Positions 16,802 to 25,947 of a stretch of 64,000 nucleotides of DNA are shown here, one piece after another. This stretch comes from Croceibacterium mercuriale. GTDB taxonomy: Bacteria > Pseudomonadota > Alphaproteobacteria > Sphingomonadales > Sphingomonadaceae. Numbering within the stretch: position 1 is the stretch's first letter; each line of letters begins with the position of its first letter. Position numbers and translations under genes: made by a program. Location of the stretch: contig NZ_JTDN01000001.1 of the NCBI RefSeq assembly GCF_000802385.1, positions 1,433,501-1,497,500 of the forward strand, written 5' to 3'. The notes below the pieces were generated by a model. That model saw only the letters and a list, made by a program, of their open reading frames with translations, had not been told where the DNA came from and searched no databases.

Positions 16802-17982
16802 CCCACCTGCCCGCCCCCTCCTGGACCGCCCGCGCTGACCTCGCCGCGCTGGTCGCTGCATTGGGGCCGGACAACCTGCGCTGGGTCGGGGGCGCCGTGC
16901 GTGACACGCTGCTGGACCAGCCGGTGAAGGATGTGGATGCCGCCACGCCGCTGCGACCGGATGTCGTACTGGAGCGTCTGGCGGCGGCCGGCATCCGCGC
17001 CGTGCCGACCGGCATCGCCCACGGCACGGTGACGGCCGTGCTGCCCGATGGCCCGGTCGAGGTCACCACCCTGCGTCGCGACGTCGCGACGGATGGCCGT
17101 CATGCCACGATCGCCTTTGCCAGCGAGTGGCGCGATGATGCCGCGCGGCGGGATTTTACCATCAACGCCCTGTACGCCGATCCGCGCACGCTGGAGATCA
17201 GCGACTGGTTCGACGGCCTGCCCGACCTGGCGGCGCGGCGGGTGCGGTTCATCGGCGATCCGCACCAGCGCATCCGGGAGGATCACCTGCGCATCCTGCG
17301 CTATTACCGCTTCCAGGCCCGCTTCGGCGCGGAACTGGATGCAGCGGCGGAAGCGGCCTGTGCGGAGCTGGCGCCGACACTTAAAGGCCTGAGCCGGGAG
17401 CGGGTGGCCATGGAATTGCTGAACCTGCTCGCCTTGCCGGACCCTGCGGCGACACTGGCGCGGATGGAGGCGGCCGGTGTGCTGCCGATCGCCCTGCCCG
17501 AACGCAGCACCGGCGGCGTGGAACTGCTGACGCAGCTGATCGGGTGGGAGCAGGCACACGGGATGGCGCCAGACCCGCTGCGGCGGTTGGCGGCGCTGCT
17601 GCCGGCCGATCCCCGGCAGGTCGATCAGGCGGCGGCGCGGCTGCGACTGTCCACCGCGCAGCGCAAGCGACTGGCGCAGGCGGCGAAGCGGCAGTCGCAT
17701 GACGGAGATGACCCGCGGGCGTTGGCCTATCGGCTGGGACGGGCAGAGGCACTGGACCGGCTGGCGCTGACCGGCGGCGATCCGTCTGCCGTTGCAGAAT
17801 GGGACATGCCCGTGTTCCCGCTCAAGGGCGGGGCCATTATCGCGCGCGGCGTGAGCGCCGGGCCGGACGTGGCGCGTCTGCTTCGCATGGTGGAAGATCG
17901 GTGGGTCGCAAGCGGCTTCCCCAACGCCGAGGCCACGGATGCCTTGCTGGACCATGTGCTGGCGGCACACCGTGGTGGGTAG
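16798..17982 (+). CDS. CCA tRNA nucleotidyltransferase
   Basis: This class II nucleotidyltransferase adds or repairs the 3' CCA of tRNA. The 394-residue product has the family start WVGGAVRDTLL, the metal-binding DVD in VKDVDAAT, then RRDFTINALY and the R-rich EDHLRILRYYRFQARF. No C-terminal HD phosphohydrolase domain is evident. It starts at GTG 16798, sharing bases with the Nudix stop. The DUF1285-Nudix-CCA order is, from memory, common in alphaproteobacteria. A small hairpin at 18054-18073 lies 70 bases after the stop. Confidence 0.92.
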   Translation: MTHLPAPSWTARADLAALVAALGPDNLRWVGGAVRDTLLDQPVKDVDAATPLRPDVVLERLAAAGIRAVPTGIAHGTVTAVLPDGPVEVTTLRRDVATDGRHATIAFASEWRDDAARRDFTINALYADPRTLEISDWFDGLPDLAARRVRFIGDPHQRIREDHLRILRYYRFQARFGAELDAAAEAACAELAPTLKGLSRERVAMELLNLLALPDPAATLARMEAAGVLPIALPERSTGGVELLTQLIGWEQAHGMAPDPLRRLAALLPADPRQVDQAAARLRLSTAQRKRLAQAAKRQSHDGDDPRALAYRLGRAEALDRLALTGGDPSAVAEWDMPVFPLKGGAIIARGVSAGPDVARLLRMVEDRWVASGFPNAEATDALLDHVLAAHRGG

Positions 17983-18226
17983 AATGCTGCATCGCGCCAA
18001 TTCGTCCCGTCTGAGTAACGACTGACCGATTCACCGGGGCCGCGATGGAAGTTTTGCCGTTCAGTGACGGCAACGGGTCATCCGGACGGGAAATTGGGGT
18101 TCTGCCGACATACGCCGGCATCCCTAGTGGTCGCGCCAACAGCGGCTTCCTTGTACCGACCCCGTGAACAGAACCGCGGCCTTTCCGGCCACCAAGACTG
18201 TCAGACGAAGATACGGAGTTGATCAT
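17983..18226. other. intergenic region before secreted repeat protein
   Basis: No gene is visible in these 244 bases. A 7-bp stem, TTGCCGT (18054-18060) with ACGGCAA (18067-18073), may end the CCA transcript. The promoter of the downstream gene should lie between there and 18200, and GGAG about ten bases before its ATG is the ribosome-binding site. I see no clear -35/-10 pair. Confidence 0.4.
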
Positions 18227-18817
18227 ATGAACATCAGGACCCTCGCGACTGCTGCGGCCCTTGCCTGCACCACCGCCCTGGCACCTGCCGCCCTCGCCCA
18301 GGCCACCGCACCGGCCGCAACGCCCGCCGCTCCCGCAGGGGCCACCGGCGTCACCGCCGGCGCGACCATCTACGGCCCGGACGGCCAGCCGGTCGGCACG
18401 GTGGAGCAGGTGGAAGGCACCAATGTCGTCGTCAATACCGGCACGCAGACCGCAACACTGCCGGCCAGCACGTTCAGTGCCGGCGCGAATGGCCCGACGA
18501 TCGGCTGGAACAAGGCTGACCTGGAAGCCGCGATCGCGGCCGAGGAGCAGAAGGCCGTCGCCGCGCTCGATACCAAGCTCGTGGCCGGTGCGCAGCTGTT
18601 CACCGTAGACAATGTGGCGGTCGGCACGATCACCGAGGTGAAGACCGACGGGATGGTCGTCGTGGAGCACACCACGGCCGGCCCGATCCAGCTGCCGAAG
18701 GAGCAGATGACGGTGCAGGGTGAAAACCTGACCTTCCTCGCGACCGCGGCCGACCTGAACGCAGCGGTGTCCTCGCAGGCCTCGGCCGCAGCACCGGCGA
18801 CTGACGCCGTAAGCTGA
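18227..18817 (+). CDS. secreted protein with two tandem beta-rich repeats
   Basis: The 196-residue product begins with a signal peptide ending near ALA-QA (residue 24), then an Ala/Pro linker. Two copies of a module of about 60 residues follow: TIYGPDGQPVGTVEQV...VVVN at roughly 45 to 105, and QLFTVDNVAVGTITEV...VVVE at 122 to 180. Each ends in a helix with AxLxAA. The pattern resembles a PRC-barrel-like fold, so a periplasmic role is likely but unknown. The shorter start at ATG 18227 is preferred because it begins the signal peptide. Confidence 0.8.
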   Translation: MNIRTLATAAALACTTALAPAALAQATAPAATPAAPAGATGVTAGATIYGPDGQPVGTVEQVEGTNVVVNTGTQTATLPASTFSAGANGPTIGWNKADLEAAIAAEEQKAVAALDTKLVAGAQLFTVDNVAVGTITEVKTDGMVVVEHTTAGPIQLPKEQMTVQGENLTFLATAADLNAAVSSQASAAAPATDAVS

Positions 18818-18835
18818 TCGGCGCAGGCTGAACAG

Positions 18836-18870
18836 AAGGGCCGGGACACCGCGATGGTGTCCCGGCCCTT
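18836..18870. terminator. bidirectional terminator hairpin
   Basis: AAGGGCCGGGACACC at 18836-18850 pairs perfectly over 15 bp with 18856-18870, with a 5-base loop. It sits between the convergent stops of the repeat protein (18817) and the small membrane protein (18878), so it can end both transcripts. Confidence 0.85.
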
Positions 18871-18877
18871 CCTGTAT

Positions 18878-19069
18878 CTACGATCCGGTCATCCACAACA
18901 GCGCCGCGACGACCGACGATCCCGCCAGTGGCGCGGCGGCGAACATCAGCACGACGTTCGCCAGCAACACCATGCCCAGCCGCTTTTCCTGCCGGCGGGT
19001 CAGCCGTGCCGGACGGGGCCGTGGCCGCCATGGTGGCGGCATCGGCGGTTCGCGGAAGTCCATGAACAT
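18878..19069 (-). CDS. small membrane protein downstream of parC
   Basis: The 63-residue product has a Pro/Arg-rich N-terminus (PPMPPPWRPRPRPARLTRRQ) and one or two hydrophobic helices in the second half. AGGAG lies eight bases before the first ATG. It follows parC by 35 bases on the same strand and ends at a strong hairpin, so it is probably the last gene of a parC operon. The function is unknown. Confidence 0.65.
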   Translation of the reverse strand: MFMDFREPPMPPPWRPRPRPARLTRRQEKRLGMVLLANVVLMFAAAPLAGSSVVAALLWMTGS

Positions 19070-19104
19070 GGGCAGTGCTCCTGTTGCCTGCCCTCAACGT
19101 GCGA

Positions 19105-21390
19105 TCAGAAGCGATTATCCCGCGGGAAGCCGTTGGGCGGCAATCGCCCGGCTCCGCCCCGGGCAACCTTCCATTGCTGGATGTCGCGCTCGGTCCGCGT
19201 CCGCCCTGTCTCGCCGCCCATGGCCCAGCTCAAACCTTCCTCCAGGCGGAAGGTGATGGCATCGGCCATGCCGCCGTCGCGGTAACGCTGCAGCGCCACA
19301 CCCTGCCCCCGCGCCATCTGCGGCAGCTCGTCCAGGTGGAACACCACCAGTTTGCGGTTGTCGCCGATCACCGCGACGTGGTCATGCGCCGGCGCGATCT
19401 CCCGCAACACCGACAGCTTTCCGTCACCCTTCAGATTGACGACCTGGCGGCCCTTGCGCGTCTCGGCCAGCAGCTCGCTCGTCTCCGCCACGAAGCCGCG
19501 CCCATGGCTGGATGCCAGCAGCAGCCGCAGGCCGGGCCGATGCACGATCAGCGCCACCGTCTGCACCGACGCCTCCATGTCCAGCATCGTGCGGATCGGC
19601 TCGCCGAAGCCGCGCGCGCCCGGCAGCTTGTCGGCACCCAGGGTGAAGAACCGGCCATCGTCGCCGGCGATCAGCAGCTTGTCCGTAGTCTGCGCATGGA
19701 CGGCGAAGGCGGGGCCATCGCCCTCCTTCCACTTCCAGTCGCCATCCAGCGGCACATGCCCTCGCGCCGCCCGGATCCAGCCGCGCTGCGACAGGATCAC
19801 GGTCAGCGGCTCCTTCTCGATCATCGCCTCCATGCTGAATGTGACGGTCGGCGCGGCCTCGGCGATGGTGGTGCGGCGACGGCCCAGCTTCGTCTCCTCG
19901 CCATATTCCTTGCGCAAGGCGCGCAGGTCGCGCTTGATCCGGGTGCGTTGCTTGGCGGGGCTGTCCAGCAGCGCCTCCAGCTCGCCACGCTCCGTCATCA
20001 GGGTGTCGTGCTCCTTGCGCAGCTCGAACTCTTCCAGTCTGCGCAAGCTGCGCAGCCGCATGTTCAGGATCGCCTCGGCCTGCCGGTCAGTCAGCTCGAA
20101 CTCCGCGATCATGACGGTCTTGGGTTCGTCCTCGGTCCGGATGATCTCGATCACCCGATCCAGGTTGAGGAAGGCGACGATGTAGCCGGCGACCAGCTCC
20201 AGCCGGTCGGCGATCTTGTCGAGCCGATGCCGCGTGCGCCGCTGCAGGATGTCGATCTGGTGCGCCACCCAGTTGGACAGCAGCTCGTGCAGGCCCATCA
20301 CCATCGGCGTGCGGGTGGCGTCCAGCACGTTGAGGTTGAGCGAGAAGCGCACCTCCAGGTCGGTCAGCCGGTACAGGGCTTCCTTCAGCTGCTCCGGATC
20401 GACATTGCGGCTGCGCGGGACGAAGACGATCCGCACCTGCTCATCGCTTTCGTCGCGCACATCCTCCAGGATCGGCAGCTTCTTGTCGCCGACCAGGGCG
20501 GCGACCTGCTCGATCAGCTTGCCCTTCTGTACCTGGTAGGGGATCTCCGACACGACCAGCTGCCACTGCCCGCTGCCCAGCCGTTCGATCCCGGCCGCGC
20601 GATCCGCCTCGCTCCCCGCCTCCGGCGCATGGAAGCGGGCACGGACGCGGAACGCGCCGCGGCCAGTCTCGTACGCGGTACTGATCGCGCCCGGCCCGTC
20701 CACGATCACGCCGCCAGTGGCGAAATCGGGCCCGTGGAACAGCTCCATCAGCCGCTGGTGCGTGGCGTGGGGATTATCAATCAGCTCCAGCGTCGCATCG
20801 ACGATCTCGGCCACATTGTGGCTGGGGATGCTGGTTGCCATGCCCACGGCGATCCCGCTGGCGCCGTTGGCCAGCAGATTGGGGAACAGGCCGGGGAACA
20901 GCGCCGGCTCCTCCTCCTCATTGTTGTAGGTTGGCACGAAATCGACGGCACCCTCGTCCAGCCCCTGCATCAATGACAGGGCGGTGCGGGTCAGCCGGCA
21001 CTCGGTGTAACGGTAGGCGGCGGCGCTATCCCCGTCGATATTGCCGAAATTCCCCTGCCCTTCCACCAGCGGGTACCGCAGGGTGAAATCCTGTGCCAGG
21101 CGGACCATCGCATCATAGACCGCCACGTCACCGTGAGGGTGATACTTGCCGATCACGTCGCCCACCACGCGGGCCGACTTCTTGGGGGCGTCCGTCGGGT
21201 TCAGCTTGAGCTGCCGCATGGTCCACAGCAGACGGCGATGGACCGGCTTCAGCCCGTCGCGCAGGTCCGGCAGCGAGCGGGCGGTGATGGTGGAGAGCGC
21301 ATAGACGAGGTAGCGTTCGGACAGGGCGCTGTCGAACGGGGTGTCGACGATCGCATCGAACGGGTCTTTTGCAGCATCGATGGTGGCCAT
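19105..21390 (-). CDS. parC: DNA topoisomerase IV subunit A
   Basis: ParC is the cutting and rejoining subunit that, with ParE, unlinks daughter chromosomes. Of 761 residues, the first 480 or so hold the winged-helix and tower domains with catalytic Tyr128 in AAYRYTE, and the rest holds the beta-pinwheel domain. The quinolone-determining loop reads [15 protein letters not shown], with Val89 where E. coli ParC has Ser80 and Asp93 where it has Glu84. The start at 21390 begins [12 protein letters not shown]. The gene is divergent from the PfpI-type gene. Confidence 0.93.
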   Translation of the reverse strand: MATIDAAKDPFDAIVDTPFDSALSERYLVYALSTITARSLPDLRDGLKPVHRRLLWTMRQLKLNPTDAPKKSARVVGDVIGKYHPHGDVAVYDAMVRLAQDFTLRYPLVEGQGNFGNIDGDSAAAYRYTECRLTRTALSLMQGLDEGAVDFVPTYNNEEEEPALFPGLFPNLLANGASGIAVGMATSIPSHNVAEIVDATLELIDNPHATHQRLMELFHGPDFATGGVIVDGPGAISTAYETGRGAFRVRARFHAPEAGSEADRAAGIERLGSGQWQLVVSEIPYQVQKGKLIEQVAALVGDKKLPILEDVRDESDEQVRIVFVPRSRNVDPEQLKEALYRLTDLEVRFSLNLNVLDATRTPMVMGLHELLSNWVAHQIDILQRRTRHRLDKIADRLELVAGYIVAFLNLDRVIEIIRTEDEPKTVMIAEFELTDRQAEAILNMRLRSLRRLEEFELRKEHDTLMTERGELEALLDSPAKQRTRIKRDLRALRKEYGEETKLGRRRTTIAEAAPTVTFSMEAMIEKEPLTVILSQRGWIRAARGHVPLDGDWKWKEGDGPAFAVHAQTTDKLLIAGDDGRFFTLGADKLPGARGFGEPIRTMLDMEASVQTVALIVHRPGLRLLLASSHGRGFVAETSELLAETRKGRQVVNLKGDGKLSVLREIAPAHDHVAVIGDNRKLVVFHLDELPQMARGQGVALQRYRDGGMADAITFRLEEGLSWAMGGETGRTRTERDIQQWKVARGGAGRLPPNGFPRDNRF

Positions 21391-21498
21391 GCGCCCGGCC
21401 CTACCACCGGCACGCCCGACGACAAAGGGTGCGGCGGGCCGGAACGGTCCGCTTCCCCCACTCATTGCAGGGCCAAGCACCTTCCAAGGAGAGTTACG

Positions 21499-22038
21499 AT
21501 GGCACAGCGCATATTGATCATGGCCACCGACGGGTTCGAGCAGTCCGAGCTGGAAGAGCCGATGGAGCTGCTGCAGGATGCCGGGTACGAGGTGCTGGTG
21601 GCGAGCCCCGAGGAAGGTTCGATCCAGGGCTGGGACCAGGACGACTGGGGCGACGATGTGGATGTCGACCTGACGCTGGACGAGGCGAATGCGGCGGATT
21701 TCGACGCCCTCCTGCTGCCCGGCGGGCAGATCAACCCGGACAAGCTGCGCATGGATCCCCAGGCCGTTCAGCTGGTGCGCGACTTCGTGGATGCGGGCAA
21801 GCCGGTGGCGGCCATCTGCCACGGACCGTGGCTGCTGGTGGAGGCGGACGTGGTACGCGGCAAGCGGGTGACCAGCTGGCCATCGATCCGCACCGACCTG
21901 ACGAATGCCGGCGCCAATGTGGTGGACGAGGAAGCCGTCGTAGATGGCAATCTGGTCACCAGCCGCAAGCCGGACGACATCCCGGCCTTCGTCAAGGCGC
22001 TGCAGGGCCTGCTGGAGCAGGTGGCCGAACCCGCCTGA
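21499..22038 (+). CDS. DJ-1/PfpI family protein (YhbO-like)
   Basis: The 179-residue product has the family's nucleophile elbow AICHGPWLL, with the Cys at about residue 113, and the N-terminal [17 protein letters not shown]. Relatives are deglycases or chaperones that act in stress responses, or glutamine-amidotransferase-like hydrolases, and the exact reaction here cannot be told. AGGAGAG lies six bases before the ATG. A strong T-tailed terminator follows. Confidence 0.9.
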   Translation: MAQRILIMATDGFEQSELEEPMELLQDAGYEVLVASPEEGSIQGWDQDDWGDDVDVDLTLDEANAADFDALLLPGGQINPDKLRMDPQAVQLVRDFVDAGKPVAAICHGPWLLVEADVVRGKRVTSWPSIRTDLTNAGANVVDEEAVVDGNLVTSRKPDDIPAFVKALQGLLEQVAEPA

Positions 22039-22055
22039 GCCGGAGGACACCAGCG

Positions 22056-22091
22056 ACAAGGCCCCGTCAGCAAGCGCTGACGGGGCCTTGT
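22056..22091 (+). terminator. intrinsic terminator after the PfpI-type gene
   Basis: ACAAGGCCCCGTCAGC at 22056-22071 pairs perfectly over 16 bp with 22076-22091, with a 4-base AAGC loop. It is followed by CTTTCTT, which gives the U-rich tail of a classical rho-independent terminator. Confidence 0.92.
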
Positions 22092-22278
22092 CTTTCTTGC
22101 GCAACACAGACGACGCACCACCCGTCCAAAAGATTTCTTCATTGCATCTTGCCGTCGGCGAGCATTGAGCCAGCGACCGGCGATGTTCCTTTTTGGGGCA
22201 AGGTCTGCCACCGTACGTTCTATCGACTTTCACTTCGATCTGCTTCTCTGTCTCGCAGGTGCGAGATGGGAAACATTG

Positions 22279-23361
22279 ATGACGTCACGATCCAAGATGC
22301 CGCTGACATTGGCGACCCTCTTCCTCCCGACAAGCCCCGGCGCGTTCCGGCTGTTCCTGGCATTGCTGGTCTTCGGCCATCACCTCAGCAGCTTCGGCTT
22401 CGGCAAGTTTGCAGTGTACGTCTTTTTTGCCCTGTCCGGCTTCTGGCTGAACACCATGTGGCGCGACCGGTATTCCCATGCGCGCACGCCCTATCGCACC
22501 TATCTCGTCAGCCGCGTGTGGCGGCTGGCGCCTGTGATGATCGTGACGAGCATCATCACCATACCCCTGCTGGTGCTGATCGGCATCGAGCGCGAGGTGG
22601 TCTTTTCAAGCGATCCCCTCCATCTCGCCGTTTCGACCGTGTTCCTCCTGTCCTACTCCTACCTGACCTATGTGCCGGTGGCGCCCGCATGGTCGCTGGA
22701 TATCGAGATGCAGTTCTATCTGTTGGCACCGCTGCTGGCTGTTGCGCTGTTGCGGCCGGCTCTGCGCCTGCCGCTGATTGCCGGCGCGGCCATCCTTGCG
22801 CTGGTGGCCACATGGTCCTTGTCCGTGCCGACCCTTGCCCATTATGCGATCTTCTTCCTTGCCGGCATGACGGTGTCTGCCACGCGCTGGCAGCCCGGCA
22901 GCACCCTGGCCTACGGCTCGGCCGCAGCAGTTGTCGGAACGCTGGTGCTGGTCACGGTAACGCCATTGGCGGGCATCCTGTGGGGCGGGGCCAATCCAAG
23001 TCCGCTTTACGCCTGGAACCCGCTGTTCAACGTGGTCATGGCATTCGTCTGCCTGCCATATGCCATGTGGACGGTGTACCAGAAGTCAGACCGGGCGGAC
23101 CGCATGCTGGCCGACCTGTCGTATGTCATCTACCTGCTGCACTGGGTGGCCGTGCAATGGTTCTACTCGATGGCGGGCCAGCCGGTGCTCGAGCGTCTGA
23201 TGGTCGCCGGCACGGGCGTGGTCGCCGTCTGCCTGGGTTCGCTGGCCTTGTGGCACCTGGTCGACCGACCGGCGAATCGCCTGCGTCACGCGTGGGTCTC
23301 GTCCCGCATGCCGGCGGCTGGTGACGAAGGCTCAAGCGGCGTGCTCGCGGCTTCGGCCTGA
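22279..23361 (+). CDS. membrane-bound acyltransferase family 3 protein
   Basis: This 360-residue protein has about ten hydrophobic helices. It matches the OafA/OpgC family, which transfers acetyl or succinyl groups to surface sugars. The N-terminal catalytic region carries GHHLS, the middle has the typical [19 protein letters not shown], and the C-terminal part has YVIYLLHW. The target is unknown, and no polysaccharide genes are nearby. The start at 22279 is one of several possible ATGs. It converges on the ferredoxin gene across 13 bases. Confidence 0.83.
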   Translation: MTSRSKMPLTLATLFLPTSPGAFRLFLALLVFGHHLSSFGFGKFAVYVFFALSGFWLNTMWRDRYSHARTPYRTYLVSRVWRLAPVMIVTSIITIPLLVLIGIEREVVFSSDPLHLAVSTVFLLSYSYLTYVPVAPAWSLDIEMQFYLLAPLLAVALLRPALRLPLIAGAAILALVATWSLSVPTLAHYAIFFLAGMTVSATRWQPGSTLAYGSAAAVVGTLVLVTVTPLAGILWGGANPSPLYAWNPLFNVVMAFVCLPYAMWTVYQKSDRADRMLADLSYVIYLLHWVAVQWFYSMAGQPVLERLMVAGTGVVAVCLGSLALWHLVDRPANRLRHAWVSSRMPAAGDEGSSGVLAASA

Positions 23362-23374
23362 GCCGGAACGCTGC

Positions 23375-23677
23375 CTACGGCACAGCTGTCAGGAGGCCAT
23401 CCAGTCCATCGCTCAGCACGATCTGGCACGCCAGTCGGCTTGTGCTGCAGGCGCCGGGGGCGAGGTCCAGCAGGTCCTCCTCCTCGGCGCTGGCGGGCGG
23501 CAGGCGGCCGAACCATTGCGGGGCCACGATCAGGTGGCAGGTCGAACAGGCCATCTGCCCTTCGCAGGTGCCCTCCAGCGGCAGGCCGGCGGCCTGTGCG
23601 ATATCAAGCAGGCGGTCGCCGACCCGGGCGTCGGCGGTGATGCGTTCGCCACCTCTGGCGAGGAACTGGACCTGCAT
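23375..23677 (-). CDS. [2Fe-2S] ferredoxin, adrenodoxin type
   Basis: The 100-residue electron carrier has the cluster ligands in CEGQMACSTC (Cys-x5-Cys-x2-Cys) and the fourth Cys in SRLACQI near residue 83. Its ATG overlaps the TGA of the cysteine desulfurase upstream by one base (TGATG). In iron-sulfur assembly operons such a ferredoxin donates electrons for sulfide formation, so the context supports that role. It is the last gene of a three-gene unit. Confidence 0.92.
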   Translation of the reverse strand: MQVQFLARGGERITADARVGDRLLDIAQAAGLPLEGTCEGQMACSTCHLIVAPQWFGRLPPASAEEEDLLDLAPGACSTSRLACQIVLSDGLDGLLTAVP

Positions 23678-24762
23678 CAGCCTTGCGCCTCTGCCGCGGC
23701 GTTGAGCAGCGCGGCGGCATCCGCCAGCTCCGCTTCGGTGGTGTAGCGACCCACTCCCAGCCGGATCGAGCCCTTCGCCTCGGCCGCGGACAGGCCGATG
23801 GCGGCGAGCACGCGGCTGGGCTTGCCGCTGTCGCTGGCGCAGGCGCTGCCGGCGGAAAAGCACACCTGGCGCACATCCGACATCAGCCGGGCGACATCCA
23901 GCCCGGCGCGGCACAGGTTTAGGTTGCCCTTGTGCCGCTGATCCGCGCTGCCGTTCAGCGTCCAGCCGGCGAACAGATCCATCGCGCGGGCGAACAGCCG
24001 ATCCATGTGCGCGGCGTCCGCCTCCATGCGGGTCAGCGCCAGCTCTGCGGCAGCGCCCATTCCGGCGCACAGGGCGGGGCTCAACGTGCCGGAGCGAAAG
24101 CCGCCCTCCTGCCCGCCGCCGGTGATCAGCGGCTGCAACGCCACGCCGTTGCGGACCCAGAGAGCGCCGATGCCCTTGGGGCCATAGAACTTGTGCGCGC
24201 TGATCGCGATCATGTCGGCGCCGGCAATCGGCAGCTTGCCCGCAGCCTGCACCGCGTCGCACACGAACAGCGCCCCGGCGGCCTGAGCGCGCTGATACAC
24301 CCGCTCGACCGGCTGGATCGTACCAATCTCGTTATTGACCTGCATCACGCTGACCAGGCCGACCTCTGCGGGCCACTCCGCCTCGGCATCCAGCAGGCCG
24401 GCGGCGTCCACCGGCAGCACGGTCAGCCTGTTAGGCAGGGAGCGGGCGGTTTCCTCTATCGCGGCATGTTCGATCGCGCTGATCGCCACGCGTCGTCCAG
24501 CCCGGACCGGGCCCGCGCCGCGCAGCGCCAGGTTCAGGGCTTCCGTCGCGCTGCCGGTGAAGATCACCTGCCCGCCGGACGGGAACAGCGCCGCGACCCG
24601 CTCCCGCGCCAGCTCCACGGCGGCATCGGCCTGCCGGCCCAGCCGGTGCGGCGAATGCGGGTTGCCGAAACTGGCGCTGTCGGCTCCACCCAGCCAGCGC
24701 TCCATCGCCGAGCGCGCCTCGGGCGCCAGCGGGGTGGTTGCCTGATGGTCAAGGTAGATCAC
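23677..24762 (-). CDS. cysteine desulfurase, second of a tandem pair
   Basis: This PLP enzyme takes sulfur from cysteine for iron-sulfur clusters or thio-cofactors. The 361-residue protein keeps the PLP lysine in ISAHKFYGPKGIGAL and the persulfide Cys in SAGSACASDSG near residue 325. It begins with GTG at 24762, sharing bases with the stop of the other desulfurase (GTGA). The N-terminal YLDHQATTPL is typical. It resembles its neighbour at every motif but differs around the Cys loop, which suggests an old duplication. Confidence 0.93.
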   Translation of the reverse strand: MIYLDHQATTPLAPEARSAMERWLGGADSASFGNPHSPHRLGRQADAAVELARERVAALFPSGGQVIFTGSATEALNLALRGAGPVRAGRRVAISAIEHAAIEETARSLPNRLTVLPVDAAGLLDAEAEWPAEVGLVSVMQVNNEIGTIQPVERVYQRAQAAGALFVCDAVQAAGKLPIAGADMIAISAHKFYGPKGIGALWVRNGVALQPLITGGGQEGGFRSGTLSPALCAGMGAAAELALTRMEADAAHMDRLFARAMDLFAGWTLNGSADQRHKGNLNLCRAGLDVARLMSDVRQVCFSAGSACASDSGKPSRVLAAIGLSAAEAKGSIRLGVGRYTTEAELADAAALLNAAAEAQG

Positions 24763-25838
24763 GCGGCGCGCCCGGCGGCCGGTCGCGCCAGCCCGAGCCA
24801 CGCATCGCAGAACCGGTCCAGATCCTCGCGCGTGGTGTTCCAGCCCAGGCTGATGCGGATCGTGCGGGCGGCAAGCGCGTCGGGCAGGTCGATGGCAGCC
24901 AGGACGTGGCTGATGCGCAGGGAACCGGAAGAACAGGCGCTGCCCTGGCTGACCGCGATGCCGGCCAGGTCGAACCGCATCAGCTGCGCCGTTGCCGACA
25001 GCTCCGGCATGGCGACCGCATGGATGTAGCCGGATGGCGCGGCCAGGCGGTCGGACAGCCACACCCCACCCAGGGCGCGCACCTCCGCAGCGAAGGGGCG
25101 CAGGACCTCGTCCGGATCGAAGGACATGTACGCGTCGCCGGCCGCATTCAGCGCGGCGGCCATGGCCAGCGCGCCCGGCAGGTTCTCCGTGCCCGGACGA
25201 TAGCCACGCTCCTGCCCGCCGCCCGGGCGCAGCATGGCCCAGTCCGCCACCAGCAGGGCGCCGATGCCGACCGGTCCGCCGAACTTGTGCGCGGACACGA
25301 TCACCATGTCCGGCGTACAAGGCAGCGGATACTTGCCCGCGCTCTGCGAGGCATCGACCAGCAGCAACCCGCCAGCCGCGCGCACATGGTCGGCGATGGC
25401 GGGCAGATCCTGCCGCGCGCCGGTTTCCGAATTGAGCGACTGCACCGCCACCAGCGGATCGTCGGCAGCGGCAAGCTCGCGCGCCAGTACCTCCGGATCA
25501 AGCGCGCCGTCCGCGCCGACCGGCAGCACGGTCGCGCCTGTGGCGGCCCGCAGGATGCTGTCATGCTCCACCGCGCTGACCAGCCGGCTGCCAGCCTGGG
25601 CGTGGTCCAGCGCCAGGGCCGCGGCCTCGCTGGCGCCGCTGGTGAAGACCAGTTCGCCTGTCCAGCCGAGCGCCTGCCTGATGCGCTCGCGCGCATCCTC
25701 CAGCGCCCGGCGCGCGGCGCGCCCTTCCGCATGGGGACTGGACGGATTGGCCCACAGGCGCCAGCCTTCCTCCAGCGCGGTACGGGCCTGCGGGCGGAGC
25801 GGCGTTGTGGCCGCATGGTCAAGATAGGTGCGGATCAT
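24759..25838 (-). CDS. cysteine desulfurase, first of a tandem pair
   Basis: The 359-residue enzyme has YLDHAATTPLRP at the start, the PLP lysine in VSAHKFGGPVGIGAL, and the Cys in SQGSACSSGSLRISHVL near the C-terminus, as in NifS/IscS proteins. The ATG at 25838 is preferred over an upstream TTG. It heads a leftward operon with a second desulfurase and a ferredoxin. It is divergent from the alpha/beta hydrolase across about 110 bases that hold a 21-base dyad. No scaffold gene (sufB, iscU) is in view. Confidence 0.93.
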   Translation of the reverse strand: MIRTYLDHAATTPLRPQARTALEEGWRLWANPSSPHAEGRAARRALEDARERIRQALGWTGELVFTSGASEAAALALDHAQAGSRLVSAVEHDSILRAATGATVLPVGADGALDPEVLARELAAADDPLVAVQSLNSETGARQDLPAIADHVRAAGGLLLVDASQSAGKYPLPCTPDMVIVSAHKFGGPVGIGALLVADWAMLRPGGGQERGYRPGTENLPGALAMAAALNAAGDAYMSFDPDEVLRPFAAEVRALGGVWLSDRLAAPSGYIHAVAMPELSATAQLMRFDLAGIAVSQGSACSSGSLRISHVLAAIDLPDALAARTIRISLGWNTTREDLDRFCDAWLGLARPAAGRAA

Positions 25839-25846
25839 TCGTGACA

Positions 25847-25876
25847 ATTGCGAAACCGGTTCGCAATCCTATATAG
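25847..25876. promoter_or_regulatory. operator-like dyad and promoter between desulfurase and hydrolase genes
   Basis: ATTGCGAA at 25847-25854 and TTCGCAAT at 25860-25867 form a perfect 8-bp inverted repeat around ACCGG. On the plus strand TTGCGA (25848-25853) is followed after 16 bases by TATATA (25870-25875), a good promoter for the hydrolase gene. A repressor bound at the dyad would block it and could also act on the leftward desulfurase operon, which starts at 25838. The regulator is not identified. Confidence 0.6.
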
Positions 25877-25947
25877 CGGCCCACTTTCCGCGCGCCACCC
25901 GTGCTCGCGATCCAGCCGCCAAACCAAGCACGAGAGTCCTGCCAAAG

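Noticed and set aside
17983-18226. A gene in the gap after the CCA transferase
   Set aside because: All frames are short and lack motifs. Only a small hairpin and a leader are visible.
21391-22233. A longer minus-strand start for parC reaching 22233
   Set aside because: The extra 281 codons cover the PfpI-type gene on the other strand and do not resemble topoisomerase. The ATG at 21390 begins the family N-terminus.
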